From contig JAAWQM010000005.1 in the NCBI GenBank assembly GCA_022800525.1, positions 1 through 64,000 of the forward strand: a stretch of 64,000 bases of DNA, in the 5' to 3' direction. Made by a program: the position numbers and the translations under genes. Under the pieces are notes generated by a model. The model was not told the DNA's origin, did not search any database, and was given only the letters and a program-made list of their open reading frames with translations. Below, one piece after another: positions 35,569-43,711 of the stretch. Numbering within the stretch: the stretch's first letter is position 1; each line of letters starts with the position of its first letter. Origin of the DNA: Oscillospiraceae bacterium. GTDB taxonomy: Bacteria; Bacillota; Clostridia; Oscillospirales; Oscillospiraceae.

Positions 35569-36360
35569 ATGAAAAAGACATTCTGTCTGGTTTTTGCGGG
35601 CCTGTTTCTGATGCAGGCGGCGGCCTGCGCCCAGCCTATTGAGCCGGACCTGTCCGCCTACGGTACCGCCGCCCCGGCGGAGATTCCAATGGAGATACTG
35701 GGAGAGCTGGATGAGGAGACCCTGGCGGACCTGGTGGAGGAGCCCAAATATGTGGCCCTGACCTTCGACGACGGTCCCAGGGCGGACACCACGTCCGAGC
35801 TGCTGGACGGCCTGCTGGAAAGGGGGGCGGCGGCGACGTTCTTCGTCGTCGGGGAGCAGGTTCCCCATAACGAGTGCCTGATCCGGCGGATGAAGTCGGA
35901 GGGCCACCAGATCGGCAACCACACCTATTCCCACGTCCGCCTGAAGACAGCGGACAAGGACTCGGTGGTGGAGGAGATCCAGAAATCCGAGGTGCTGCTG
36001 CGGGAGGCGTCAGGGGAGGGCAGTTTCTGGCTGCGGCCGCCCTACGGGGCCATCGACAGCCAGAAGGCCAAGCTCATCAAAACACCGATGATCTACTGGT
36101 CGGTGGACCCCCAGGACTGGAAGCTGCTGGACAGCCAGAAGGTGGTGGACGCCGTACTGAGCACGGTCCAGCCGGGGGACATCATTCTGCTCCACGACTT
36201 CTATCCCACCAGTGTGGCGGCTGCGCTGGAGATTATTGACCGGCTGCGAGAGGACGGCTACGCCTTCGTCACAGTAGAGGAGCTGTTCCGTATCCAAGGG
36301 GTCACGCCCCAGCCGGGGGTGCTGTACGCCAGACCGGACCGGGTGCGGACGCTGAGTTGA
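35569..36360 (+). CDS. Polysaccharide deacetylase, exported
   Basis: Signal peptide MKKTFCLVFAGLFLMQAAACA; VALTFDDGPRADTT; HQIGNHTYSHVRL; RPPYGA; DIILLHD. Confidence 0.93.
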   Translation: MKKTFCLVFAGLFLMQAAACAQPIEPDLSAYGTAAPAEIPMEILGELDEETLADLVEEPKYVALTFDDGPRADTTSELLDGLLERGAAATFFVVGEQVPHNECLIRRMKSEGHQIGNHTYSHVRLKTADKDSVVEEIQKSEVLLREASGEGSFWLRPPYGAIDSQKAKLIKTPMIYWSVDPQDWKLLDSQKVVDAVLSTVQPGDIILLHDFYPTSVAAALEIIDRLREDGYAFVTVEELFRIQGVTPQPGVLYARPDRVRTLS

Positions 36361-36485
36361 ATGGCGGTTGAGGAAGCGGCGGCGGGATTCAACTGACCAT
36401 CCGTTGCGGAAAAGCGCAGGCTGTGTTACCATATAAGCGGGCCCGGAAAACGGAGGGACGCCTCTGAGAAATGAGGAACACGGCT

Positions 36486-37574
36486 ATGGAGATCGGAAAG
36501 AAGATTCAACATCTGAGACGGGCGAAAGGGCTCACGCAGGAGCAGGTGGCGGCGGCTCTGGGTATCACCGGCGCGGCGGTGAGCAAGTGGGAGACCAGCG
36601 CCGCCATACCGGATGTGCCGGCGCTGTGCCCGTTGGCCCGGCTGCTGGGGACGACGGTGGACGCCCTGCTGGATTTCCGTCCAGCACTGAGTATGGAGGA
36701 GATCAACGCCCTGCTGGAGGAACGGCGGAAGCTCTTTGAGGAAAACAAGGTGGAAGAAGCGGCGGCCTCCTGTGAGGCCCTGCTGCGAGAGTATCCGGAT
36801 GATCTGCGGCTGAAATGTGCGGTGGCAGGACTATACATCATGTATATGCCGTCGTTTTCCAATACAGATCGGATGGAACATCATATGAACCGGACAATCG
36901 CGCTGCTGAAGGAAAGCCGGAAAAGCGACGACCCGCCGCTGGCGGCAAACGCCCGGAGTATGCTGGTGAATCTCCATATCATGCGGGAGGAGCTGGACGA
37001 GGCGTTGGCTCTTCTGGATGAGGAACCGGCGGCGCAGACGAATGCGCGGATGGTGCGGGCCAACATCCTGCTGCGGAAGGGCGAGCTGGACAAGGCGGAA
37101 GAGCTGTACCAGACGGAGCTGTGGAGCGCGGGGCGGGATGTGACGCTGGCGCTGGTGGGGATGTACAATGCGGCCCGCCGCCGGAAGGACTGGACGCAGG
37201 CAATGGTATGCGTGGACACCGCGCTGGCGGCGGAGCGGGTTCTGCGCAGCGAGGAGCTGGGCGGGCTGACCGGTTCTCTGCACATGCTGCGGGCGGAGGT
37301 CCTGCTGGGGCAGGGGGAGCCGGAAGAGGCTATGAAGGCCCTGACGAAGTATGTGGACTGGAGTCTGGCTCAGTGGACGCGGCTGAACAGCGGCAAGGAG
37401 CTTCGCAGCGCGTTCTACGGCAGGCTGAACATGCGCAGCTCAGGCATGTCCGCCGGGTATCTGGCAAAGTATATCCGCGCGGCCCTGGAAGAGAGCGGGG
37501 AGCTGGCCCCCCTGCGCGGGCGGGAGGACTTCCGGACCCTGCTGGCGCGGCTGGCGGAGGCCGGAGGGGAATAA
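36486..37574 (+). CDS. XRE-family regulator with TPR-like C-terminus
   Basis: IGKKIQHLRRAKGLTQEQVAAALGITGAAVSKWETSAAIPDVPALCPLARLLGTTVDALL then helical repeats. Confidence 0.9.
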   Translation: MEIGKKIQHLRRAKGLTQEQVAAALGITGAAVSKWETSAAIPDVPALCPLARLLGTTVDALLDFRPALSMEEINALLEERRKLFEENKVEEAAASCEALLREYPDDLRLKCAVAGLYIMYMPSFSNTDRMEHHMNRTIALLKESRKSDDPPLAANARSMLVNLHIMREELDEALALLDEEPAAQTNARMVRANILLRKGELDKAEELYQTELWSAGRDVTLALVGMYNAARRRKDWTQAMVCVDTALAAERVLRSEELGGLTGSLHMLRAEVLLGQGEPEEAMKALTKYVDWSLAQWTRLNSGKELRSAFYGRLNMRSSGMSAGYLAKYIRAALEESGELAPLRGREDFRTLLARLAEAGGE

Positions 37575-37579
37575 AAAGC

Positions 37580-37612
37580 AGAAGCGCCCGCGTTCACAGC
37601 GCGGGCGCTTCT
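37580..37612. terminator. Bidirectional terminator
   Basis: agaagcgcccgcg ... cgcgggcgcttct between convergent genes. Confidence 0.85.
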
Positions 37613-37622
37613 GTCAGGGGAA

Positions 37623-37862
37623 TTATCCCCGGACGCTCAGAATGTTCAGCACCAGGGTCAGCACAATGAACACAGCGCCGATCCACTTGGTAGCCTTGGC
37701 CAGCTTGGCGTCAAAGGTCTTGGCCTTGCCCTTGGACATGAAGGTGTCGGCCACGCCGCCGATGGCGCCGGACAGACCGGCGCTCTTACCGGACTGGAAC
37801 AGCACCGCCAGAATGACCGCCAGACCGCACAGCAGCTGAAGGATCGTGATAAACAGGGTCAT
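37623..37862 (-). CDS. secG: Preprotein translocase subunit SecG
   Basis: MTLFITILQLLCGLAVILAVLFQSGKSAGLSGAIGGVADTFMSKGKAKTFDAKLAKATKW. Confidence 0.93.
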   Translation of the reverse strand: MTLFITILQLLCGLAVILAVLFQSGKSAGLSGAIGGVADTFMSKGKAKTFDAKLAKATKWIGAVFIVLTLVLNILSVRG

Positions 37863-38174
37863 GGGAACATACCTCCAAGAATTTGATGGAAGCGCCGATG
37901 CGCAAAATTCCATATCACAGGACTTACATCATAACACATCTTGTCCCGGATTGCAAGGGGGAAGGGCAGGAACAGGGCAAAAATTTTCGATAAAAATTGA
38001 CAATTTCCACACATATTACAAAACGGGACAACCGCCACCCGGCACGGTGATATGCAGCACCTCGCATTGCTGCTGGGCCTCGATAAGGATATTGATAGCC
38101 CGTTCGGTTTCTTGAAACAGATGCAGATACATTTTTTCCCAGTCTGTCATACCACCTCGCACCCCAGTCATTAT

Positions 38175-38205
38175 ATTACTTCCGACCTTTCGGTTCGGAA
38201 GTAAT
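38175..38205. repeat. Dispersed repeat family A, single hairpin
   Basis: attacttccga-cctttcggt-tcggaagtaat; loop is the reverse complement of the copy 1 loop accgaaagg. Confidence 0.6.
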
Positions 38206-38223
38206 AAATTGCTTTGATTTACA

Positions 38224-38665
38224 CTAGAATACCTCTAAGAGGTGATGCAAAGGGGCTTTTGCTATCTCGTCAGCGAAAGAGGTAGTCTCTTTTTTGTGGG
38301 GAAGGATTGCGGGATAATACTTTTCACAATACATTCTTTTGATTTTTAAGGCGGCGTACTTAGGTATTTCTTTAATATCGCCTAAAATTTCTTCTATTTG
38401 TTCAGCGGTATATAAAGGCTCGTCAAGCTCTGCCATTCTTTCACCTTGCTTCTGCCGCTTCTTTTTCTTCTGCAATTCCTCCCGCCGCTTCTGCTTCATT
38501 TCAGCGGTGAAAGGGATTTTTTCAGCGTCCAACTGTGGCAGATAAGTCGGGGCTTCCGCTCCCTTTTTCTTTCCAAGGCTTAATAGAGTGTTCAATCAGT
38601 GCTTTATTGTCCAGTCCCCGAAAGGGCATTTCTTGCCAGTGCTTGCGCTGTTTTTGTTCTGCCAT
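38224..38665 (-). pseudogene. Hypothetical accessory protein, frameshifted
   Basis: MAEQKQRKHWQEMPFRGLDNKALIEHSIKPWKEKGS in one frame; EAPTYLPQLDAEKIPFTAEMKQKRREELQKKKKRQKQGERMAELDEPLYTAEQIEEIL... in the other. Confidence 0.55.
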
Positions 38666-38766
38666 ATTTGTCGCCTCCTCTTTGTAGTATGGGTATAGTG
38701 TAAAGGTTTGCTATTGAATTATCAAGAGGAAAGGCGGCTTGTATTGATAATACAAGCCGCCTTATA

Positions 38767-39448
38767 TTATTCTACGATAATTGCATCATAATAATGCCCT
38801 TTGTATCCACCAACATTTTTAGCCGAAAATGTAATTTCCTTTCCTTTCCTTTCCTTGGTATTGACTGACATCAACGCTACTGTCAAAATAAACTAACCTT
38901 CGATATTCGAGATTACCACCTTCAGAAAACTCAACATTCCATGCACCGGGAAAACTATCATTTTTATTTTCTGGCGTTCCAGTATATTCATAAATATCTG
39001 TTACAAAATAGGCCGGATTTACTTCATAAACATATATATTTTGCGGAATACCAGGGGCTAATGGCTCCTCTGTAATTTCTGCTCCTGTATTTCCAACAAT
39101 AGTCACGAGTTGTCCGTTTTCTAAATTAGCAATATCTTCTACAGGAAGATAAACTTTGAAACGAACAATAGTATTTGATTCTATTTGAATATGGTCAGCA
39201 CATATTTCACGAATTAACCCTTTTATTGAAAGTGTCTTTCCGCAGTATGTTTGTGTTGCCCGTGCAATATTATTGGCTGTTTCTCCTGCTATTTTCGCCG
39301 CATCACATTCCGTTGCCTGCTCCAACATTTCCTCCTTTGTCATGCCGCCGCTGGGCGTGTTGGTGTCCCCTGCTCCGCTATCGCCGCCACAGGCCACCAG
39401 AGCGAGGGCCAGAGCCGCCGCAAGGATAAGGGCTAATAGTTTCTTCAT
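38767..39448 (-). CDS. Lipoprotein with OB-fold-like domain; C-terminal frame set by a (GGAAA)n tract
   Basis: Lipobox LALALVACGGD. As sequenced the ORF stops at 38819 (QGKERKGNYIFG*); the alternative frame EITFSAKNVGGYKGHYYDAIIVE* ends at 38767. Confidence 0.7.
38835..38854. repeat. Pentanucleotide tract (GGAAA)4 on minus strand
   Basis: Plus strand tttcc x4 directly within the 3' end of the lipoprotein ORF. Confidence 0.95.
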
Positions 39449-39586
39449 TGTGTCTACCTCCGTCTAATTTTGTTGTTCGCTGGGGTATTGCAATCATTTT
39501 AGTACAAATATTTATTAAAGTCAATAGTGAATATTTTTACTCTGCTACTCTTTAGGCATCATAATGCAAAAGGAGAAACGCAGACT

Positions 39587-39796
39587 ATGGAATACTACAT
39601 TAGCTATTTAAGAGGATTGAGAGAAGATAATGATTTAACCCAAAGAGAAGTAGCAGAGATATTAGGAACTTCACAGACTATGTATGCGAGATATGAGCGT
39701 GGAGCAAATGAACTCCCAATCAGGCACTTAATAGCACTATGCAAATACTACAATGTATCAGCAGATATTGTATTAGGGCTGAAAGGGAGAAGATAG
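39587..39796 (+). CDS. XRE-family small transcriptional regulator
   Basis: LRGLREDNDLTQREVAEILGTSQTMYARYERGANELPIRHLIALCKYYNVSADIVLGL. Confidence 0.9.
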   Translation: MEYYISYLRGLREDNDLTQREVAEILGTSQTMYARYERGANELPIRHLIALCKYYNVSADIVLGLKGRR

Positions 39797-39949
39797 AGAA
39801 AAGTCTGTAAAAGTTATATCTTTATAGACATATTGAAAACCCACAAAACGGCCCTGATTTTGTCTCTGCAAATTGTTCTTAATTTTTCAGACGCTTATGT
39901 TATACTCTTATTATCACAAGAGAGCAAAAGGAGAGTGTAACACATGGAA

Positions 39950-40032
39950 AGCCGGGGAGATTACCGCTCGCAAGGCTATGGGGCTAACAGGCACTACTCG
40001 CTGCACCTTTTACAAGCTGGCAAGGGAATAAG
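39950..40032 (+). pseudogene. Serine recombinase C-terminal HTH remnant
   Basis: KAGEITARKAMGLTGTTRCTFYKLARE* resembles resolvase C-terminal HTH (KAGEITARKAMxxxGxxxxTFYKxxxE). Confidence 0.55.
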
Positions 40033-40407
40033 GGCAAAAACTCCGGGCCGCCGATTTTCGGCGGCCCGTTCGCCATGTTATAGCAAGGTCAATGTTTCTG
40101 CCGCTGGTGACAAACGAAAGTAGTCGCAGGGGAAAGCACATCAGAGCGCACTGGTGAGGCTTTAAGCCTCATTTATGCGCCCTTATTTTTTGTAATTCAG
40201 CCTACCCTTGCTCGTTTTAAATACAGAAAATGAGTTCAAAAGCTGGCACAGGAAACACTTGAAAAATGACAGTAAATACAATACTTTTACAGAGCGGCAA
40301 TAGGGTATCTGAGAAAATTATAGAGACTACATGATAGCGACAGTTTGTGGTAAAAAAATTTTTATGATATAATATAAGAAAGTAAGAAGAAAGGAGGTAG
40401 AATAGCT

Positions 40408-40470
40408 ATGTCTTTACAAAGTTACTTGCCTATAATTGCGTTTATGAAAGAAAATAGAGATCATAAGTAG
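40408..40470 (+). CDS. Candidate 20-aa small protein
   Basis: MSLQSYLPIIAFMKENRDHK* behind aaaggaggt and TTGTGG-17-TATAAT. Confidence 0.35.
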   Translation: MSLQSYLPIIAFMKENRDHK

Positions 40471-40901
40471 CAAAATAACGCTATTTCTTATTATTAATAC
40501 AGAAAATAGCATGAAAATTTTAATATGGAACAGAACGAAAAATGAGCATTGATTTTGATAAAATGGGAAAAGAAATCTATAAAGAACTGGAAGAAAGCAT
40601 TTAGAAAGAGGCGGACAAGAGGCAATAAAGAGTAATAGGGCGGCGGCTCGCTCCGCTCGCCGCACCCTGAATTTTAGGTTGATTATCTGCAAAAGTGCTT
40701 ATCTTCTTATGTTTGAAGAGAAAATCAATCTTAAATTTTTCTAAATACGTTCTGTTGCAAGGCTTTTAGCAATTGTGCAAAACAGAGAATTTCACAGTAC
40801 GATTGTACCGCAATTATCCCACATCCGCAACAGATTGTTTATCGGAACCATGGAAATCAATTATGCGGTTTGCAGGGCGCCGTCAAGGGTGAATCGGGCG
40901 C

Positions 40902-41744
40902 TTACGCCTCGTTCTGGGCCGCGCGCAGGGCCGCGTCGTACAGCTCATTCCGGGCCAGACCGGTGTCGGCGGCCACCTGCCGCACAGCATCCTTCATCCG
41001 CTCGCCCCGCGCCCGGCGTGCCAGCACCAGCTCCACACCCTCTTCCAGGCTGACTGCCCCCTCCTCCGCCGGGGCGGCTCCGGAGACCACCAGGACATAC
41101 TCCCCCCGGGGCTCGTTTTCCTGGTAATAGGCCGCAGCCTGGGCCAGGGTGGTCCGGCGGGTCTCCTCATGGAGCTTGGTCAGCTCCCGGCACAGGGCGA
41201 TGGGACGGTCGCCAAAGGCGGTGCGCAGATCCTCCAGAGCGCTCCGCAGCCTGTGGGGGGCCTCGTAGAAGAGGATGGTGCGCTCCTCGCCCAGAAGGGC
41301 CTGGAGCCGCTCCCGCCGCTGGGCCCGGTTCACAGGCAGGAAGCCCTCGAAAACGAACCGGCCTGTAGGCAGGCCGCTGACGGCCAGAGCCGAAATCAGA
41401 GCGCAGCAGCCGGGGATGGACTGGACGGCCACGCCGTTTTCGGCGCACAGGCGGACCAGGTCCTCGCCGGGGTCGCTGACGGCGGGAGTGCCCGCGTCGG
41501 TAACCAGAGCGCAGTTCTCGCCGGACAGCAGCCGGGCAAGGACCGTCTGCCCGGCGGATGCCTTGTTGTGCTCGTGGTAGCTGACCATAGGCTTTTTCAG
41601 CCCCAGGTGGGACAGGAGCTTCATCGTCACCCGGGTGTCCTCGGCGGCGATGAAATCCGCCTGTGCCAGCGTGTCCGCCGCCCTCGGACTGAGGTCGCTG
41701 AGGTTGCCGATGGGGGTGGCGACCAGATATAGTGTTCCGCTCAT
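40902..41744 (-). CDS. rsmI: 16S rRNA 2'-O-methyltransferase RsmI
   Basis: GTLYLVATPIGNLSDLSPRA; AAEDTRVTMKLLSHLGL; VTDAGTPAVSDPG; LFYEAPHR. Confidence 0.97.
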   Translation of the reverse strand: MSGTLYLVATPIGNLSDLSPRAADTLAQADFIAAEDTRVTMKLLSHLGLKKPMVSYHEHNKASAGQTVLARLLSGENCALVTDAGTPAVSDPGEDLVRLCAENGVAVQSIPGCCALISALAVSGLPTGRFVFEGFLPVNRAQRRERLQALLGEERTILFYEAPHRLRSALEDLRTAFGDRPIALCRELTKLHEETRRTTLAQAAAYYQENEPRGEYVLVVSGAAPAEEGAVSLEEGVELVLARRARGERMKDAVRQVAADTGLARNELYDAALRAAQNEA

Positions 41745-41835
41745 AGCGCGCCTCCTTGCTTTTTGGGGAGATTATAGCATAAAACGGTGAGGGAAGCAAC
41801 CTTGCCATGACGGAGGAAATCATTTTTCAGACACG

Positions 41836-41877
41836 AAACCCCTGTGGACGCGCACATGGTGCGCCCCACAGGGGTTT
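41836..41877. terminator. Two-level palindromic stem-loop
   Basis: aaacccctgtgg ... ccacaggggttt enclosing gcgcac-atg-gtgcgc. Confidence 0.6.
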
Positions 41878-41903
41878 TCCATTGAATGCAGAGTCCGCAG
41901 AGC

Positions 41904-42110
41904 TCAGGCGCCGTATTCCGCGTTTCCCCGCGCCCTGTTGCTCCATAGTCCCCTTACGGCGCAGTACGCCGCACCCGGCAGGGCCAGCAGCATGACAACC
42001 CCCGCGCTCCTGACCGTCCAGTCCGGCAGCGGGATCTCCATCATGTTCACCGCCATCACCAGAAGAGCCGGGACAAGGGCGCAAAAGCTGATGCTCCTCG
42101 CTTTTTTCAT
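41904..42110 (-). CDS. Small membrane protein
   Basis: MKKARSISFCALVPALLVMAVNMMEIPLPDWTVRSAGVVMLLALPGAAYCAVRGLWSN; last gene of the PadR operon. Confidence 0.6.
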   Translation of the reverse strand: MKKARSISFCALVPALLVMAVNMMEIPLPDWTVRSAGVVMLLALPGAAYCAVRGLWSNRARGNAEYGA

Positions 42111-42123
42111 TGTCTTCTCCTCT

Positions 42124-42651
42124 CTACCGGTTCTGCCGTTCCAGCTCCTTGATTTTCCAGGAGCACTGCCACACGGCCCGCAGCATCACCGCCAGTATCA
42201 CAACATAGCCCCCCACCAGTCCCCGGGAGAACATATCCTCCGGAAACTGGAACAGCAGGTTCCAGGCGCTGAATGAGCACAGGAACACGATGCAAAGAGC
42301 CCAGATGAACATCTTCCGGATACGCTGGTACAGCTCGATCTTGGAAGCCGCGTCGGTATAAGCCTCGAAGGGACCGTCCTCGGCCCGCTTGCGGAGATAC
42401 ACCCACCTCCCCCACCGCTGCAAAACCTCCACGCCCATCTCGTTCATGAAGATCACATAGTCCTCGTAGTTCCTGGCGAAGATGCCCTTCCCCGGCAGGA
42501 GGTCGATCTGATAGATGTACTCCCCTGGCTGGCTGGGGACAAAGGTGACGATCCCCGCAAAGAAGCTGGACATAGCCCAGCCGCGCTGGGCATAGTCGTT
42601 GAGCCAGTCCTGCTCCTCGTCCGTGTCAAAGGTGAATTTCCAACGGATCAT
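42124..42651 (-). CDS. DUF2812 domain protein
   Basis: MIRWKFTFDTDEEQDWLNDYAQRGWAMSSFFAGIVTFVPSQPGEYIYQIDLL, C-terminal TMs; overlaps the PadR gene. Confidence 0.85.
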   Translation of the reverse strand: MIRWKFTFDTDEEQDWLNDYAQRGWAMSSFFAGIVTFVPSQPGEYIYQIDLLPGKGIFARNYEDYVIFMNEMGVEVLQRWGRWVYLRKRAEDGPFEAYTDAASKIELYQRIRKMFIWALCIVFLCSFSAWNLLFQFPEDMFSRGLVGGYVVILAVMLRAVWQCSWKIKELERQNR

Positions 42652-42968
42652 GTCCCGCCCTCCATTTTCTCGCCGTTCCGCACCAGCTCACGCAGCCGCC
42701 GCAGCTCCTCCGCAAAGACCGCGCGGCCTGCGTCGGTGATGATATATTCCTTCTTTTTCCGGGACCCCAGCTCCGCGCTGTAGAGGACGATCCAACCCTT
42801 TTCCAGCAGGGAGTTGATGGCTCCATACAGGGTCCCCGGCCCCAGGTTCACCCGTCCGCCGGTCATCCCGGCCACCTCCAGGATGATGCCGTAGCCGTGG
42901 ATAGGCTGGCGGGTGGCCAGAAGGATGTAGAACAGGGCCTCGGTGAGCGGCTGGTTTTTATTCTCCAC
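42648..42968 (-). CDS. PadR family transcriptional regulator
   Basis: ALFYILLATRQPIHGYGIILEVAGMTGGRVNLGPGTLYGAINSLLEKGWI. Confidence 0.93.
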   Translation of the reverse strand: MENKNQPLTEALFYILLATRQPIHGYGIILEVAGMTGGRVNLGPGTLYGAINSLLEKGWIVLYSAELGSRKKKEYIITDAGRAVFAEELRRLRELVRNGEKMEGGT

Positions 42969-43161
42969 GGCGTTTCCGCTTCCTCAGCTTCCGCCAGGCC
43001 TCCGCAGGCAGCAGTCCCGTCAGCATGAGCGCCGCGCCCAGTCCCAGCAGCAGCCCCAGCAGGAACTCCGGCGGGGAGGGCAGCAGGTTGTTGAGGGCCA
43101 GGTAGGCCGCCGCCAACAGCCCGCCGGCGGCAGCGAACCATCTCTGCTTTTCTGTGTTCAT
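42958..43161 (-). CDS. Small membrane protein
   Basis: FAAAGGLLAAAYLALNNLLPSPPEFLLGLLLGLGAALMLTGLL; overlaps PadR start. Confidence 0.6.
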   Translation of the reverse strand: MNTEKQRWFAAAGGLLAAAYLALNNLLPSPPEFLLGLLLGLGAALMLTGLLPAEAWRKLRKRKRRGE

Positions 43162-43185
43162 TGTGACGCACTCCTATCTGTAACC

Positions 43186-43219
43186 TGATATATCGTATGT
43201 CGATGTAATCAATATATCA
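43186..43219. promoter_or_regulatory. Candidate PadR operator dyad
   Basis: tgatatat - 18 nt - atatatca upstream of the operon. Confidence 0.45.
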
Positions 43220-43255
43220 CACGCCGTCAGGTTTGTCAAGGGGCGTTTACAAAAT

Positions 43256-43380
43256 GCGGGGAAATCAATTTCCGGAAGAGCCATCTTTCAAACCGCGCCA
43301 GACTGTGCAGGGGCGCACAATGTGCGCCCCTGCACGGATTCTGCTGTTCGCAGGTCCCTGCGCTGAAAATTGATTTCCGC
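43256..43380. repeat. Dispersed repeat family B, copy 2
   Basis: gcggggaaatcaattt ... gaaaattgatttccgc with central tgcaggggcgcacaatgtgcgcccctgca (43306-43334). Confidence 0.75.
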
Positions 43381-43711
43381 AGCCCCCAGAAAATTTATGT
43401 ATACTTTTTGAAAAAGCTGTGGTATACTATGTTAAATTGGTTCCTTGCGCAGTACGGCGCAGGACCCTGACGTTGTTTTTCCCAGGCCGTTGCGGGCGGG
43501 CCTGTGATAAAAATATTCCGTAGCCGGGCGGTCCCTTGGTATAGCCGCTTCCGGACTGCGGTACGCGAAAAGCCATTTCGGCCAAAGCGGGAGAGGCCCC
43601 TGTACGGCCCACGATGTGAGGTGCGGTCAGAAAAGGGCGTCCTTCCCGTCTGTTTGCGTTGCGCTTTTCTTACGTAAAAATCTTTATTTGAACAAAAAGG
43701 AGACATTTATT

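Noticed and set aside
37939-38150. Minus ORF starting MTDWEKMYLHLFQETERAINILIEAQQQCE behind gaggtggt
   Set aside because: The start looks protein-like but the C-terminal half runs into non-coding-looking sequence towards secG; probably a fragment of a mobile-element small gene.
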